From Podocnemis expansa (taxonomy: Eukaryota > Chordata > Testudines > Podocnemididae), in assembly GCA_007922195.1 (NCBI GenBank), contig ML681998.1, forward strand, positions 13,748,921 to 13,812,920: a stretch of 64,000 bases of DNA, read 5' to 3'. The position numbers and the translations under genes are program-made. Shown here piece after piece: positions 32,700 through 44,433 of this stretch. Positions within the stretch are counted from its first letter, which is position 1. Every line of letters begins with the position of its first letter. The notes beneath the pieces are model-generated. The model saw only the letters and a program-made list of their open reading frames with translations. It was not told the DNA's origin and did no database searches.

Positions 32700-32765
32700 T
32701 GCACTGTGGAATTGTTTCTCATTGAAGTGTGCCATGTTACTGAAAAAAATTGGGAACCAATGATG
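32700..32765. mobile_element. hAT end fragment
   Basis: GTGTGCCATGTTACTGAAAAA followed by TTGGGAACCAATG resembles the right end of the element at 47267-47455 (TGTGCCATGG, TTTTGGGAACCACTG). Left end not found. Confidence 0.4.
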
Positions 32766-34520
32766 TAGACAAGGCCTCAGTATGTAAGTAACCTGAGACA
32801 AGAATCAGCTCTTTGCCCCTAGCTTCATGATTGAACTACACAAATCCAGGGCAATTGATGTTGAACATTGGGCACTATATGTTGAGTGCAAATTTGGTTT
32901 TTATACTAATATCTGGAAACCTATTTTTCAAACTGACAGCTTATGTAATAGAAAATTTAAAAGAAACGCCCAGAATAATTGTTCTAACTTTGAGATATAG
33001 TGAATTTTTTTCCTTAGCATTCTGGTAATGCGTTTACCTCTTTTGTGCTTAATACAAGCACCAGATAAGACTTTTGCTTCTCTACGATGCCTTAAAGACA
33101 AAAGGCAAAAATGTGCAGAGTGATAGAGAAGGAAAAGTGTTGATTTAGCCATATTATTTCTTCTGATGTGTTTGCTTTTCATTTATTGTTTTGCATAGAC
33201 CATTCAGCCGCACAGCCATTAGAAAGATTAGGTAGCTTTGATGTTCAACTATAGTTCTAACAGCAATTTTGCAATGATCTATAGAGCATTTAGAAATGTA
33301 GACGAGAAGGATTAAAAAAGGCAAGAAATGAAAGCTGACAGACCTCTTTCTTGTTGCAGCTAAATAGTTACCTGTTTTGTGCTGTATTATAAGGGGTGCT
33401 TGTGCAAATGACTAAAGAAGGAGATTTCCTTGCTGGCAAAAAGTTGCCAGAAATAACTTACTGAGGATAAAAAGGCTGCCCGGGTCAGTAATGTTGTGAA
33501 ATCCTCAATGTGTAACAGCTCCAGGAGGTTTCTAGACATTTAGGCTTTAAAAAGCTTTGGCCCCTTGGTCAATTAGTGGTGTTTGGCTGTGCAGAACATG
33601 CAAACATTGTATTGGTAGTACTGAGACATCTTGTTTGAAGAATTTTCAGATAACCTGAAAATGCGTAACTAACTACTGAATTGTTCATCCCTTCAGTAGA
33701 CATCTGAGTTTTGAGCACTGGGAAAATAAAATTCTCTAGTAGCTATTAAATGATGATTAAGATTTGTAGCTGTAGTACACCATAATTTACAATTGTTGAA
33801 CGTAGTCAATTGTCACTTTAATAGTTAATATGCTAAATGGCACTGACTAGTTTTTTAAATTTTACTTAACATGTCATTTGAAGTGGATTTTTTGGAAAAT
33901 ATAATCCCAATGAAAATTTGACATTGAGAAATGTGCATGAAGTAGTCTTAAAAGGTCATGGTTTCAAATTCTGTACTTGTCCATACGTAAAACTCATCTT
34001 GGTCCATTTGTCCTTGTTTATGCACACCTGAAATAAAATATCTGTTTGATGACTTATCGTTCTTCTTGGGAACAGATAGAAATTTGATTGCTTTCTCCAA
34101 AGAGCTAGACTAGGGACATGCACATTGGTCATTCTAAGGCTCACAGACCTGTTACAGTAGGTATCTCAGCCTGCTTGCAAGTTGTGTCCAGAACCAGACC
34201 TATGAGTCACTGACAGCAAAGCTGAGCTGTTCCCTCTTTTTCTCTGCCTCACCAGTGGCTCAGCCAGCTTTACCAGCTGCAAAGCTTTTTGGAGGGAAAT
34301 GCTAAACTTTAGTTTAAATTTCTGACTTCCTGTTTTGGCTCAACGATGTGTCCATCCAATTCCAAGCTGTATCCCAGCGCTATTTGCCTTTTGAGAAATT
34401 CATTCCCTCGCTTGCCTTGTGAACCATATGTAGCAGCTGGTTGCCTACAGGCTTTGGAGAGTGAGGCAAGCCCAAAAAAACTAAAGGCAAAGGGAAAGAG
34501 CTGTCTCCTGTCCCCCAAGC
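32766..34520. other. Intron sequence, no feature recognised
   Basis: About 1.75 kb of AT-rich unique sequence lacking identifiable insertions. Candidate for conserved non-coding content, not demonstrable here. Confidence 0.5.
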
Positions 34521-34528
34521 AGAAAGGA

Positions 34529-35283
34529 TAGGGTGGCCAACTTTTTATAATTTAGGAAAATGGGACAATAAATGCTGAAACCTACCCCATCCCCTACTCT
34601 CCCTCTTCCCCTCCATCTTCACCGGTTGCTCAGTCCTTCCCTCTCTTCTCTCCTCCTTTCCTTTCCCCAAGCTGAGCTCTGGGATTTGAGGGGTGATTTA
34701 GGGCAGGATGGAAGAGGGAGAGCTGTGCCCCCAAGGGATGAGGGAATGGGGTGAGTGGAATATGATGGGAGAGGTAGAGCCATCCTCAGGGGGGCAGGAA
34801 TCATTGAGGCAGGATGGGGACAGCACCCTGGTGGTGGGGCACAAAGGAGACTGAGAAGGTGCCTGCGTGGTGAGCCTGGCCTCCTGCCCTGCTCCTCAAA
34901 TGCCATGTTTTTCAGGATTCCAAAGTCAGCTGTCAGAACTTCTCTGCTGAACCCAGGCAATTTCAGAGTGCTCCTCCAGGTCAAACAGCTGCACTTCCCA
35001 CCTGCAAATAGTGTAGTGGCTAGCACCTCTGCTTAACCTGCAGAAGGTCCTGGGTTCAATTCCCAGGGGGTTGGACTCGATGATCTCATGAGGTCCCTTC
35101 CAGCCCTATGATATGACTAGCAGATATGACTATGACTAGCCTGGTAGTGGAATGGAAGTTGATTGTGGATGATTACTCAGGCAGCTAGGCTTTTGGTGTC
35201 TGGTAAGTCTGACTGGACAAGGTCAGGTCCCGTTTTCAACTAACCTTTCTAGACTGGACCTGACCTGATACCTGGCAATCCTA
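34529..35283. mobile_element. hAT element carrying a SINE
   Basis: Left end TAGGGTGGCCAACTTTTTAT, right end GATACCTGGCAATCCTA (imperfect inverted repeats). Flanks AGAAAGGA (34521-34528) and GGAAAGGA (35284-35291) match 7 of 8. The interior is purine/pyrimidine-biased, explaining frames on both strands at 34572-35036. Interrupted by the SINE at 35003-35117. Confidence 0.75.
35003..35117 (+). mobile_element. tRNA-Val-like SINE with CR1 tail, copy 1
   Basis: Head GTGTAGTGGCTAGCACCTC (A box), an anticodon arm CTGC-TTAACCT-GCAG giving AAC (Val), and GGTTCAATTCC (B box) resemble tRNA-Val(AAC). Then follows GGGGTTGGACTCGATGATCT and CTTCCAGCCCTATGAT, which matches the last bases of the CR1 at 56752-56805. 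The tRNA head gives an internal pol III promoter, and the tail lets it be copied by CR1 enzyme. Confidence 0.85.
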
Positions 35284-35464
35284 GGAAAGGAACCAGGCAG
35301 AATTAGAATAGCCTGCTCCAGGACAAGCGTATCCTCCCCATCTCAGTGAGGGTAGTGAAGCAAAGAGGTCAAGGTCTCAGATAGAAAATTGTGCCTGAGT
35401 CCCTGTAGCCTGCATTAGCAGCCATGCCTCTGATTGTGAAGTTCAGCTGTCTTTTAGTTCTGGC

Positions 35465-36444
35465 TAGGGTTACCAGATGTCTGGCAAAAGGAGGACATGT
35501 ACTCCTTTTTACCCTCATGTCCTCCGTTCCCCAGGCATTTTAAAAATAGGTGATTTTGTCCAGCATTTTACTTCTGATGATGAGACTGTTTAAAAAAAAA
35601 AAAAAATAAAATAAAAATAAAAAGCCCTATAACAGCTAAGTTCCTGAGCCCAGCAGAGGAACCATCCCCCAATGGCTGGGTATTTGAGTGGTGAACTCAG
35701 AGGTTCTCACATGCACACATGGCACAATCACAGCTCAGCACAAACAGTGCCTCACTAAGGAGTTGGGAATCCCAGACTGTGAGTTTAGCTGGTCTGTAGT
35801 TTCTAACACAATCTTGATTAGTTCAATGGGTAGAAAAGGACTCCCTTACTCGCAGGATCATTGGCTTGCGACCCATGTTAGACATTTTAAATTTTTTGCT
35901 TGTTCCCTCCGAAAGGGCTAAATCAGGAAAAATATAGGGACACTAATAAAATGAAATACACCATAAATAAGAATACTAACAGAGTCCAATTAAGTAAAAC
36001 AAATAAACGGGCACATTTGAAAAGGATAGAAAACAATTTAGGAATTTTTTTAAATTGTAAAATGGACTGCTGTGGAAAATGAAGAATGAGAGGTGAAATT
36101 AACTTTTTTTTTTTTTTTTTTTTTTTTAACTTTTCTAGGTGCTTTTCAGGTTTATATTTGCAAATGTATTTAACTTTTTTTAGTCTCATGAACATTGAAG
36201 GTGTCATGAAAAACTTTCATTTAATGAAAAATCCAGTTTTCAGTGAAAGAAAACAGCTTGGTAATTTATTTTCTTTTAAAAAAAAAAACACATGAGATTG
36301 TGCAGTTTTAACGCTGCATTCATTAATCATTACCCATTTTCCATGACACAATACGGTAATGACAGTTATACTACATGTCCTCAGATGTCCTCCTTTTCAT
36401 ACTTCCCTGTCCTCCTTTCCATGCTTTGGTATCTGGTAACACTA
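35465..36444. mobile_element. hAT element, TAGGGTTACCAGAT family
   Basis: Left end TAGGGTTACCAGATGTC and right end TTGGTATCTGGTAACACTA are inverted repeats. GTTCTGGC (35457-35464) and GTTCTGTC (36445-36452) form a 7-of-8 target-site duplication. Subterminal copies of TCCTCCTTTT and ATGTCCTCC words occur at both ends. It holds an A-rich stretch at 35590-35625 and a T-run at 36104-36127. The interior is shared with 51206-51780. Confidence 0.85.
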
Positions 36445-36452
36445 GTTCTGTC

Positions 36453-37050
36453 TTTCCTTGAGCCCTGAGTACAGTGTGAATGCTGATCACACCAGAGAGT
36501 GCAGTCAGGAATCTTCAGGCCCAGCTCCTTTGCACTGGTGCCACCTCTGTCACAGGTGCCTTGGACCTTTTCAGATCCCTACTAATAGGCAATGGAGAAC
36601 CGTGGACTCATCTGGCTCATGTGGATCCTATGCAATAAAAAATAGTAGAGGAGCTCATCCAAAGTACTTTCATTGGGAGTCAAGTCAGGGAGACAGTAGG
36701 TCCAGCCACTTTGAGGGCATGCAAATGCTAGCATTTAAAATATTTTTGGAGCAGTGTCCAAACTCAGTTTTGCTCCAAAGTGGGATCTTGAGGACAATGG
36801 GAAAATAAATCATGCTTTCCCTTGAATGCCTTCACAGAATGCAGCAGGAGAGATTCACTTGCTCACTTTCTTGGAGTGCAGTGTAGTGGGTTTAGTGCAG
36901 AAAGCACCAAGGCTGGTTCCTCTGACTGCGCATGCCCACACAAAGGGAAAACAAAGAGAATTCTTTCTCTCTAGGAAGAAAGGCCACTTCTCTGAACCAG
37001 AGGCAGGAGATCAAATAACCTACAGTATATTATATTATTCCAGGATTGTT
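36453..37050. other. Unassigned sequence
   Basis: Somewhat G+C-richer, with frames at 36458-36808 and 36826-37161 that have no recognisable domain. Could be an old retroelement; no diagnostic feature. Confidence 0.4.
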
Positions 37051-37200
37051 ACTCTGAAGCCTATTATGTCTGACTGTGAAGGATGGAACAGCTACAAAAG
37101 CATGGTTGAGGTCTCTTTGTTTTGGAATTTCACCACATTGAATCATCATTGCGTTTCATGATCTGTTACTGTCCAGTTTTTAAGCTCTTAGGCATTTTGT
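37051..37200 (+). repeat. Diverged direct repeat C, copy 1
   Basis: ACTCTGAAGCCTATTATGTC through AGTTTTTAAGCTCTTAGGCATTTTG; about 150 bases colinear with 37625-37782. Confidence 0.7.
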
Positions 37201-37624
37201 TCTAACAAATTATATCCATGCAATGTACAGTTACAATAAGGCAACACTCTAGACTATTGTTACGTTAAAAATAACTCATCGCTGTCATTGCTCTTTAGCT
37301 AATTTGCATGCAATAATTTCATTAGTTGCATGAGGGAGATTGCACAGATTGCAGATTACTTGGCCCACGTGCTACACCTATGTGCTCTGCATAAATCAAC
37401 ACATCTCCTTGGACAACCCAGTCACACACACATTAACACAACCACCCCCAGCACTACACAAACAGCTTACATAATAACCCAGATACGCACAGTCTCTCAT
37501 GGCAGTGTGCCCGTCCTCATTTGCCACCTGCACAAACTGAAACAACTATCTTAGTACAACCCTTCATGCCCACAAAAGGATGCAACCACCAATACAGGTG
37601 GCACCCACAATAACCCCAATTATA

Positions 37625-37782
37625 ACTCTGAAGCCTACAGTGTGTGCTGAGCTAGCATGAAGTGATGGAAACAGCCACAAGCATGATTTGGAGGGCCAGT
37701 TGTTTAGAATTTCACCAGGTTCACTCATCACTGGTATTCAGGATTTGTTTCCACCCAGTTTTTAAATTATCAGGCATTTTGA
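37625..37782 (+). repeat. Diverged direct repeat C, copy 2
   Basis: ACTCTGAAGCCTACAGTGTG through AGTTTTTAAATTATCAGGCATTTTG. Shares with copy 1 the blocks GGAA-CAGC-ACAA, GCATG-TT-AGG, GAATTTCACCA and CCAGTTTTTAA. The 425-base stretch between them (37201-37624) includes a C/A-rich section (37400-37620). Might be remnants of terminal repeats of an old element or a tandem duplication. Confidence 0.7.
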
Positions 37783-38599
37783 CTTACTTACGCAACAGCA
37801 TGGGCTTTTGGCTGTGTGCATGTTACCTCTGTCACATGCAACCCTAAAACATGGTTTACTTCAGGAATGCATGGTATAACCATTCTGAGCAGTACTTATC
37901 TGAAATAGATGTACAATACAGGGTCTTATCTGAGAGCAGCCTCAACTTCATAGCTACTATTTCCACTCAGAAGACTTAACCAGGTGTATACTTCCATGGA
38001 TAGTAAGCATGCCTCACCTCCAGTTTGATTGAGCAGCAGTTATGACATGTTCTGTCTATCCAGAAGTCAATCTAATAAACCCACCTACAAAAAAAATAAT
38101 AGTATTGCACTGAGGGGAATGTATTTCCTGTCAGCACAGCACAATGGAGATGATGCACGAAAGGGAAGTTATGAATTTGATGTGTGTTACTTAAGCTTCT
38201 CTGTGTAGCTTGCATAACTCCCGTTGACTGGCAGCGAATATTGCTTGCATGTAGACCAGGCCTGTGACACCCACTACAGCGGTTTAATTGGGGTAGTACT
38301 GTGGGGGCAAGAATGAAGTTCTGAGGTGGGGCTGGAATCAAGGTAGTTGCCATAAGGAAGCATTTAGTGTTGAGATTTGTCAAAGTAAAAAAAAAGTTAC
38401 TTGCTGTAGTATAATGTTCCTTGTATACTCAATAAATGAGCAAAACTTAGTGTGTAAAAACTTGACCACTTTTTTAACATCATTTATTTAAACCATGGAG
38501 TTTAGGACAGAAATTGTCCAAAGTATGTCTGGCATCCTTGGAAGTACCTCATCATTTCTCTGCCTTTTCTTCTCTCTGCAAGACAGAATCTGTGTAGAG
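37783..38599. other. Intron sequence, no feature recognised
   Basis: AT-rich, no supportable feature. Confidence 0.5.
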
Positions 38600-40236
38600 C
38601 AGCAGTTGTCAACCACTGTGTCGTGGCACAGAAGTGTGTTGCCACACAGCTCTTAGCGTGTCGTGGCAGGAAAACAGCCCTGCTGCCACTGCTGGATCCT
38701 TAGAAGCTGCTCCTCTGGTCCTGCAGTTTTTAAAGGGCCAGCAGCAAAAAAGCCTCAGAGTGCTTTCGCAGAGGCATTTTGATCAAAGCACTTCTGCTAA
38801 GAGACTTGCTCACCCCCATACTCCAGGAAGTGTAGTCTCCTGGAGAGACACCCTAGCTGCAGGGTAGGATTGGCTCCAGGCTGCTACCAGCTGAGCTGCC
38901 TGCAATTCCTCCACCGCCCACCCCACTCTTCAAACTGTCATAGCTACCTTCCTTTGCAGGGCAGGGGATGCATTGCAGCCTGCTCCTGGCTTGACTCCTG
39001 GGACCCAGAGTTGTAAGGGACTAGACGGGGGTTGGGGGGACTGGGCGAGAGTGGAGAGCAAAGGTGTAAGGGGCCGGGACAGGATGGGAAGGGGCTGGGG
39101 ATGGCTGGAGGGTGGATGAGGAGTTGTGGGGAACTCAAGGGATGAGGAGGTTAGAGGATGGGGGAAGGAGGCTGAAGTAGAGGCAGATGTGAGTGGAGGG
39201 AGGCACTCTAAGGAAAAAGGGCTGTGGGGAGGGCAGGGAAGGCTGGAGGGAAATGTGAGAGTTGGAGCCTCACTGCCCACAGCTCACAGACTGTCAGGGT
39301 GTCCTCCAACTCTGACCTGAGCATAAGAGGATGTTAGAGCACAAGGCTCTGGTTGTCCCGGAGTCGGTCCAAGTGGTCCCAAGACACACACAGACAGAGG
39401 AGGTCACAAAGGCATATGTGCTTTATTACCTTACAGAGATCTCGTGGAGCTAGCTCTCTGAGGGGTACAGTACAGCGGGTTTTATAGTACAGTTTACAGG
39501 AAAAGGGGTAAGGCGGGCGCAGAGCCAATCATAATGCAGGGTCAGGGGCTGTATACCTTATATGTCTGGTCACCTCACCTGGTCAGGGAAGGGTTGTTTC
39601 CTTATATGGTGCATCACCTCATCTGATGCTTCTGGGCCCATGTGACTGACCCAAAGATGGTGAGGACAGGTGAGATGTGACTACCCTGGGTCCCTGAAAT
39701 GGTGTCTCAAGACCCAAAATGGAGTCTGGTGACTTATTCTAACCCCTGCCTCGCTGTTACCCTCAGGAGTGAAGGAGCAGGACACGGGCCCTCAGACTCT
39801 CCCCAACCCTGCAGGGGGTTGCTGCTGTCACTGATGGAGGGGAGGGGAGAGTGGGGCATGGTCCCCCAGACCCCTCCCATAGTGTGCTGCGATTGGTGGG
39901 GGGGGGCACCAATATAAGTATAGCTTGCCAAGTGCCAGAGACCCCACTCTCCTGCTCTAGGCCGGCTGGTGGGGACTTTCAAAATCTTATAGCCCTAGGC
40001 CCACAAGGATGTTTATCTGGCCCTGCCCCAAGCACTTTTGGCAGTAGCATTTGGCTGAAAGTGATGGGGGTGGCACTTCTACTGACTTTACTGGCAGTTT
40101 TGTTTTGGAAGAGGGGGCCACTCGAATCCACTGCCGAAAGTGGGGGGAGCCTTGGCACAGGGGTGCCTTGGTGTGGCACAAATGGCTGGGAAACCTCCCA
40201 GCTGTGTTACAACCCTCAAAAGGCTGAGAGTCCCTG
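38600..40236. mobile_element. hAT-like element interrupted by a solo LTR
   Basis: Left end CAGCAGTTGTCAACCACTGT and right end AAAAGGCTGAGAGTCCCTG resemble Charlie-type inverted repeats (CAGTGGTTCTCAACC and its complement). GTGTAGAG before and GTCTAGGT after share 5 of 8 positions. The G+C-rich, strand-biased interior (38960-39260, 39750-39990) gives spurious frames on both strands. Confidence 0.5.
39350..39735 (-). mobile_element. Solo LTR of an endogenous retrovirus-like element
   Basis: On the - strand: GTCACCAGACTCCATTTTGGG near the start, a TATA box in ACTATAAAACCCGCTGTAC (around 39475-39495), an AATAAA in GGTAATAAAGCACATATG (around 39414-39430) and a U5-like end with GACTCCGGGACAACCA. 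The TATA-to-AATAAA order and spacing are those of an LTR. No viral coding sequence or second LTR is adjacent, so it is a solo LTR. Exact ends and target-site duplication are not clear. Confidence 0.7.
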
Positions 40237-40539
40237 GTCTAGGTATTCCATCTTCTTGTCAACCAACTGCTAAATAAGTGGATAAGCCTTATCAGAATTA
40301 ATTTGAGGAGTTGTCTTGTGTCCACTTATTTCCTCCTTCTGATCAGGTGGCAACAACCAAGAGTGGAATATTTTTCTACTCATAGTGAAAGGAGTGCATA
40401 AGGGTTAGATTCTTTGGGGAGAAAATTTTAATTTTTTCATCTTCTCCAACTATGGGGATAGTTGATTAGTTTCACCAGTTTCAGCTGTTGGACAAGAGTT
40501 CAAGATTTTATCGAGAATCTTTGTGATGAATACTGCAGA

Positions 40540-40985
40540 CTGACAAATGCCCTTTTCAGGGAGGGCTACAGAGTCTGGGACTAAGGCAAGCCATTGTGTA
40601 TAAAACATTCATTCTATAAATACGTGCAAGATAAAGGAGTGATTGCTAGCAGCCAGCATGGATTTACTGAGAAATAGTCATGCCAAACAGGCTTGATTTC
40701 TTGCCATGACAAAGTATCTGGTTTGGTGGATGGGGCTATAATATCCCTGGACTTCAGCAAGGCTTTTGACACATGCCAAGTTTCAAAGGGGCAGCTGTGT
40801 TAGTCTAGTAAAGCAAGGAGTCTTGTGGCACTTAAAGACTAACAGATATAGTTATCGCATGAGCGTTCATGGGAGAAAAAACCACTTAATCAGACGCTTG
40901 AAGAGGGGGAACTTACTTTTGCTTTTGACACAGTTCCACATGACATTCTCAAGAGTGAGCTGGAGAAATGTGGGTTTTTTTGCTT
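40540..40985 (+). mobile_element. CR1 RT fragment interrupted by a PLE
   Basis: GATTGCTAGCAGCCAGCATGG, then ATTTACTGAGAAATAGTCATGC, then CTGGACTTCAGCAAGGCTTT and TGACACA (40746-40773) are the CR1 fingers and motif A region. After the PLE insertion it resumes with GCTTTTGACACAGTTCCACATG (40921) and CTCAAGAGTGAGCTGGAGAAATG. Degenerate, same strand as SDC2. Confidence 0.85.
40762..40932 (-). mobile_element. PLE fragment inserted in CR1, 12-bp TSD
   Basis: Target-site duplication GCTTTTGACACA at 40762-40773 and 40921-40932. Inside (+ strand): TTTCAAAGGGGCAGCTGTGTT, TAGTCTAGTAAAGCAAGG, TTGTGGCACTTAAAGACTAAC and GCATGAGCGTTCATGGGAGA, i.e. the PLE 3' end with terminal tail in - orientation. The hammerhead-like segment is eroded here. 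Confidence 0.92.
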
Positions 40986-41104
40986 TAGAATTTGAATCCT
41001 TGGATCCTTTATCCCCTCCCTTTCTCATTGAGGTTGGCTTGTTTATGCAGTCTGAAGGAAGCTTCTTTTCATATTTTGACAAGATCATCACAGAGGAAGT
41101 ACCT

Positions 41105-41265
41105 TTGTGTAACCAGGGGGCAGGACCATTTCCAATCCATGGTCCTCCCCTTTGGCCTCAGTGCTTCACACTGAGCCTTTACAGAATGCCCATCCACAGG
41201 GGCCAATTTCTTAGACATGGGAGTTTTGTCTTTTTTGTATTTAGATCCTTATTCAAGTAATAAGG
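41105..41265 (+). pseudogene. Scrap of DIRS-like reverse transcriptase
   Basis: Translation near 41140-41165 reads MVLPFGLSASH and near 41200-41250 RHGSFVFFVF, resembling YQYKVLPFGLSSAP and the following YLDD region of DIRS-type RT. The Asp pair is not preserved. Only about 50 codons. Confidence 0.45.
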
Positions 41266-43499
41266 TCCCCATAGTCCTGTTCACCCTGGAGAAAAATGGA
41301 TCATGAAGAATAGAGAAATCCAATTGATATCCAGAGATTCAGCTTGATTTAGTTATGGAAAATTATTCCCATGCTCTGCAGTAGCAGAACGTCTTTCTTT
41401 ACCAATCGTGTTAGCTATACTTCAAATGTAAGAAAATAAAACGGAATTAATCTGGTTGTGAATGCCTTTCTTGAGTGGAGGGAACTTCAGGAAGCAGGAC
41501 TTTTCCTGTCTGCTCTGCATGCCAGCCCTGACTGTCCCAAATAGCAGGCAGACTAAAGTACCCATTGTAATGGATCTGTGGGCTTTACTACTCAAAGAAA
41601 GGAAACATTCAGGTAAACACATTTTTTATTGTGCCACAAATCAAGAATTGGAGATGCAAACTTTCAGAGCCCAATCTCCCATACCCCTTGATGACAAAGC
41701 TTTTACAGTGGCCACTGAGATTTAATCAGTGTTTAATTAGTGGATTTGTTCAGCTACTCTGGCTTTGTTTACCTTTCTTTCCACTTGTGTTAAGGGATGT
41801 AACTGATGGGATTTGGTAACAGCAATTTGGGTTTTTGTGTTACTTCTCTATTTACAACAATATCTTTTAATTTAGATTGTTTCATGTTAGCATAGTCTGG
41901 AAAATTGATTCATGGTTCTTAATACGGGGTTATTTTCTTGAAGACCGTGAACCGGAAAAGAATCAATACAGGGCTTTGAAAATGGTAAATTTTTGCAGTA
42001 CCCTGGTACGATTGATTACAGCTGCTTTTGTAAGGATTTAAAAAGAACAATCAGTATTAAAAACATCAGTCTTTGGTATGAGCTTCAGCAGTTTCAAATA
42101 GGTTTCCATGGGGGCTGCCCTGCAATTTGACCACTCCAAGGGATTGTAGTAATCGCCAGTGGACCAGGGCAGTGAGGCAGAGGAAAGGCTATTAGGTGAG
42201 GAGTTATTGGCATGCATGCCAAAGAGGTTACCCTGACAGCTTTAATGATTCACTCAAATTCTCAAGAGTGGTAAGGAAATATGTGTTCTTCTGAATGATA
42301 TAAAAAGAATCGGTAAAGCCAGAGGGAGGGGTAGGGAAGTTTGGAAAAACTGGTGCACGTGGCATTCCAAACCACTAACTGAAGGCAGATATATGCGTTT
42401 GAGTTATGTATAGAGAATTGCCTGCTCCTGTCATTGATCTTAAATGGGCACCTTGGTGCTATAAAGATATATTAGCATCTTCATTCAGTACACTTTAAAA
42501 GGTATTGCAGATGTGACCCAGCCTTAAATGTACCTCCAATTTATCCTGTGTGCACGTGGGCTGATTTACATTTTAAAATCCGATTAGCATTTCTGATCTG
42601 TGACAACAATTTGCATGGCATGTTTCATTCTATTTTTGGGCAAAACTCATCAGTGCTTTTTGGATAATGTGCAGAAAATTGCTATGCCAACTGAGTCAAA
42701 TCAATTTGATGCAGGTTGTTGTTTGGTAGCTGTCTGCTGATGCAGATCAGAGTGCAGTTCACCCTTTACAATTTCATACTGGAGTAACACTTTAGAAACT
42801 GAATAGCGTTTACTCTCTAAAGTATCTTCCCTTTTCTAGCTTCAGGAACTACTGCTTGTACTCTATCCGTGTCAAAGGCAGAGTTGAAGAATAAACTATT
42901 CTCAACACTAACTGATGATGGCTTTCCATGAAAGTACTGGAATGGCACTGAGCATTTTAATTCCAGGGTTGTCAGAGATACTTACTATTAAAGCTATGCT
43001 GTTACATGGAATGCTAAATTGTTGTATTGGTTGAACAACCTTGGAGTTTTCAAAGTAAAGGAGACAACTGAGCTATAGTGCTCAATTTTACCTTCTATTT
43101 GTGATTTTTGAAAAATCCTGTTAATGCAGAACCATTGGAAGTATGAAGAAATGTAATATGTATTTTACATCAACAGCTCAGCAGTGCAATCTATTTCAGT
43201 TAATATATTGCATTTCTTTTTTCCTCTAGCATGCATAGGTAACTTCATTTTGTTTGGGATGAATTAAGTATTCATTTGCTTAGGAAGGCCAGTTGATCTT
43301 AACTTGTGAGTCTAAAGACATACCTATCAAGTCCCTCTCCCACCACAAAGCCAACCATTTTATTTCTGCTCCTTAGTGAGATGCAGACCTTTCAAGATCT
43401 CCCACAGCAGAACACTGAAAAAGATAATTGTTTAGTATAATGATAATACTAAAGAATAATAAAATTAAAACGTATTCTGAATCCTTTAATCCAGTAAAA
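41266..43499. other. Intron sequence, no feature recognised
   Basis: About 2.2 kb without a recognisable element. Frames at 41462-41819 have no known domain. Confidence 0.5.
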
Positions 43500-43616
43500 A
43501 AACAACAAGCAGTTGTGTGGCACTTTAAGACTAACAGATTTATTTTTTGCATGAGCTTTCGTGGGAGAAGATCCCACTTCCTCAGATGCTTCGAAGATGG
43601 GTGAACTTACAGAAAA
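43500..43616 (-). mobile_element. PLE 3'-end fragment, close relative of 23.7-kb element
   Basis: AACAACAAGCAGTTGTGTGG, CACTTTAAGACTAACAGATT, GCATGAGCTTTCGTGGGAGA and GATGCTTCGAAGATGGGTGA are nearly identical to 23684-23790. Truncated on both sides; lacks the terminal tail. Confidence 0.92.
43549..43589 (-). ncRNA. Hammerhead-like motif in PLE fragment
   Basis: On the - strand: GCAT, CTGAGGA, A, perfect stem GTGGGA/TCCCAC, GAAA, GC, TC, ATGC; all positions of the putative core and both stems intact. Confidence 0.45.
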
Positions 43617-44425
43617 AACTCTACTTGCCAGTTTGCATGGTAAGACTGTAGGACTTTTTTGCCTGGAGATTCCCCAGCTGGGAGATGCACCTTTTTCTCA
43701 GGGGTGCAGCAGCATTTTATGGTATATAATAATGGTAGACAAGCACAGAAAAAGTGGGAAGGCAATGGTTTGCTCCTCTTGCAAATTCCATATAGCCAAC
43801 TGTGTCCAAAGAGACCTCTGTGTCTTCTGCAGCACACAGCCAAGCCCACATGCAGGGTCTCAGGCTGGCCAGTCAGCGATTGTTGAAAACTACGTAAGCT
43901 AGACAAACATTAAGTTGGGGACAGAGACCAGAAAAGTTATGCAATAGATGTTCAACTTCACCAGCCTTCAGATGTGCCAGAAGAGAACAAACATGAGAAC
44001 AGCCATCTAGTATTGTGAACTAAGGCCACTTTACTCCTGAATGAGAGCATCCCTTGAGGGGTTTAACACAGGGATGGACAAAACTGGCTCACAGCTAGGT
44101 GCCCGCAATCTTACTTTTGGTCTACAGGGGGTGCTTCTCCATTACATTTCTGCAGTGGGGTTAGGCGACAAGCTACTAAAACTGGTCACCAAGGTGACCA
44201 GAAACATTGATTTGTTGAGGCCTGGTTTAACTTGCTTTATTTTTAGGGGTGTTTGATTTCACATTGTTAGCTGGTTTGCCTTAATTTTCCTGAGTGTTCC
44301 TTTGTACAAATGTCCTTAGAGAGGGTCACTGCTCTTGAAACCATAGAGTTGACAGATATCTTTGTTAGGATCTGTGCAGAAGAACAGAAAAAGCTTGTCT
44401 ATTCTTGCTTAATAGTCTTCCTTCC
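43617..44425. other. Intron sequence, no feature recognised
   Basis: Frames at 43561-43902 begin in the PLE fragment and run into sequence without recognisable domains. Confidence 0.45.
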
Positions 44426-44433
44426 TTCTAATA

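Noticed and set aside
36458..37161. Two adjacent 111-116 codon frames
   Set aside because: No domain; overlap the diverged direct repeat C; codon pattern unconvincing.
39851..40273. 140-codon frame with a hydrophobic stretch resembling a membrane protein
   Set aside because: The hydrophobic segment (VALLLTLLAVLFW) is isolated and the frame runs through the right inverted repeat of a hAT-like element, so it is chance.
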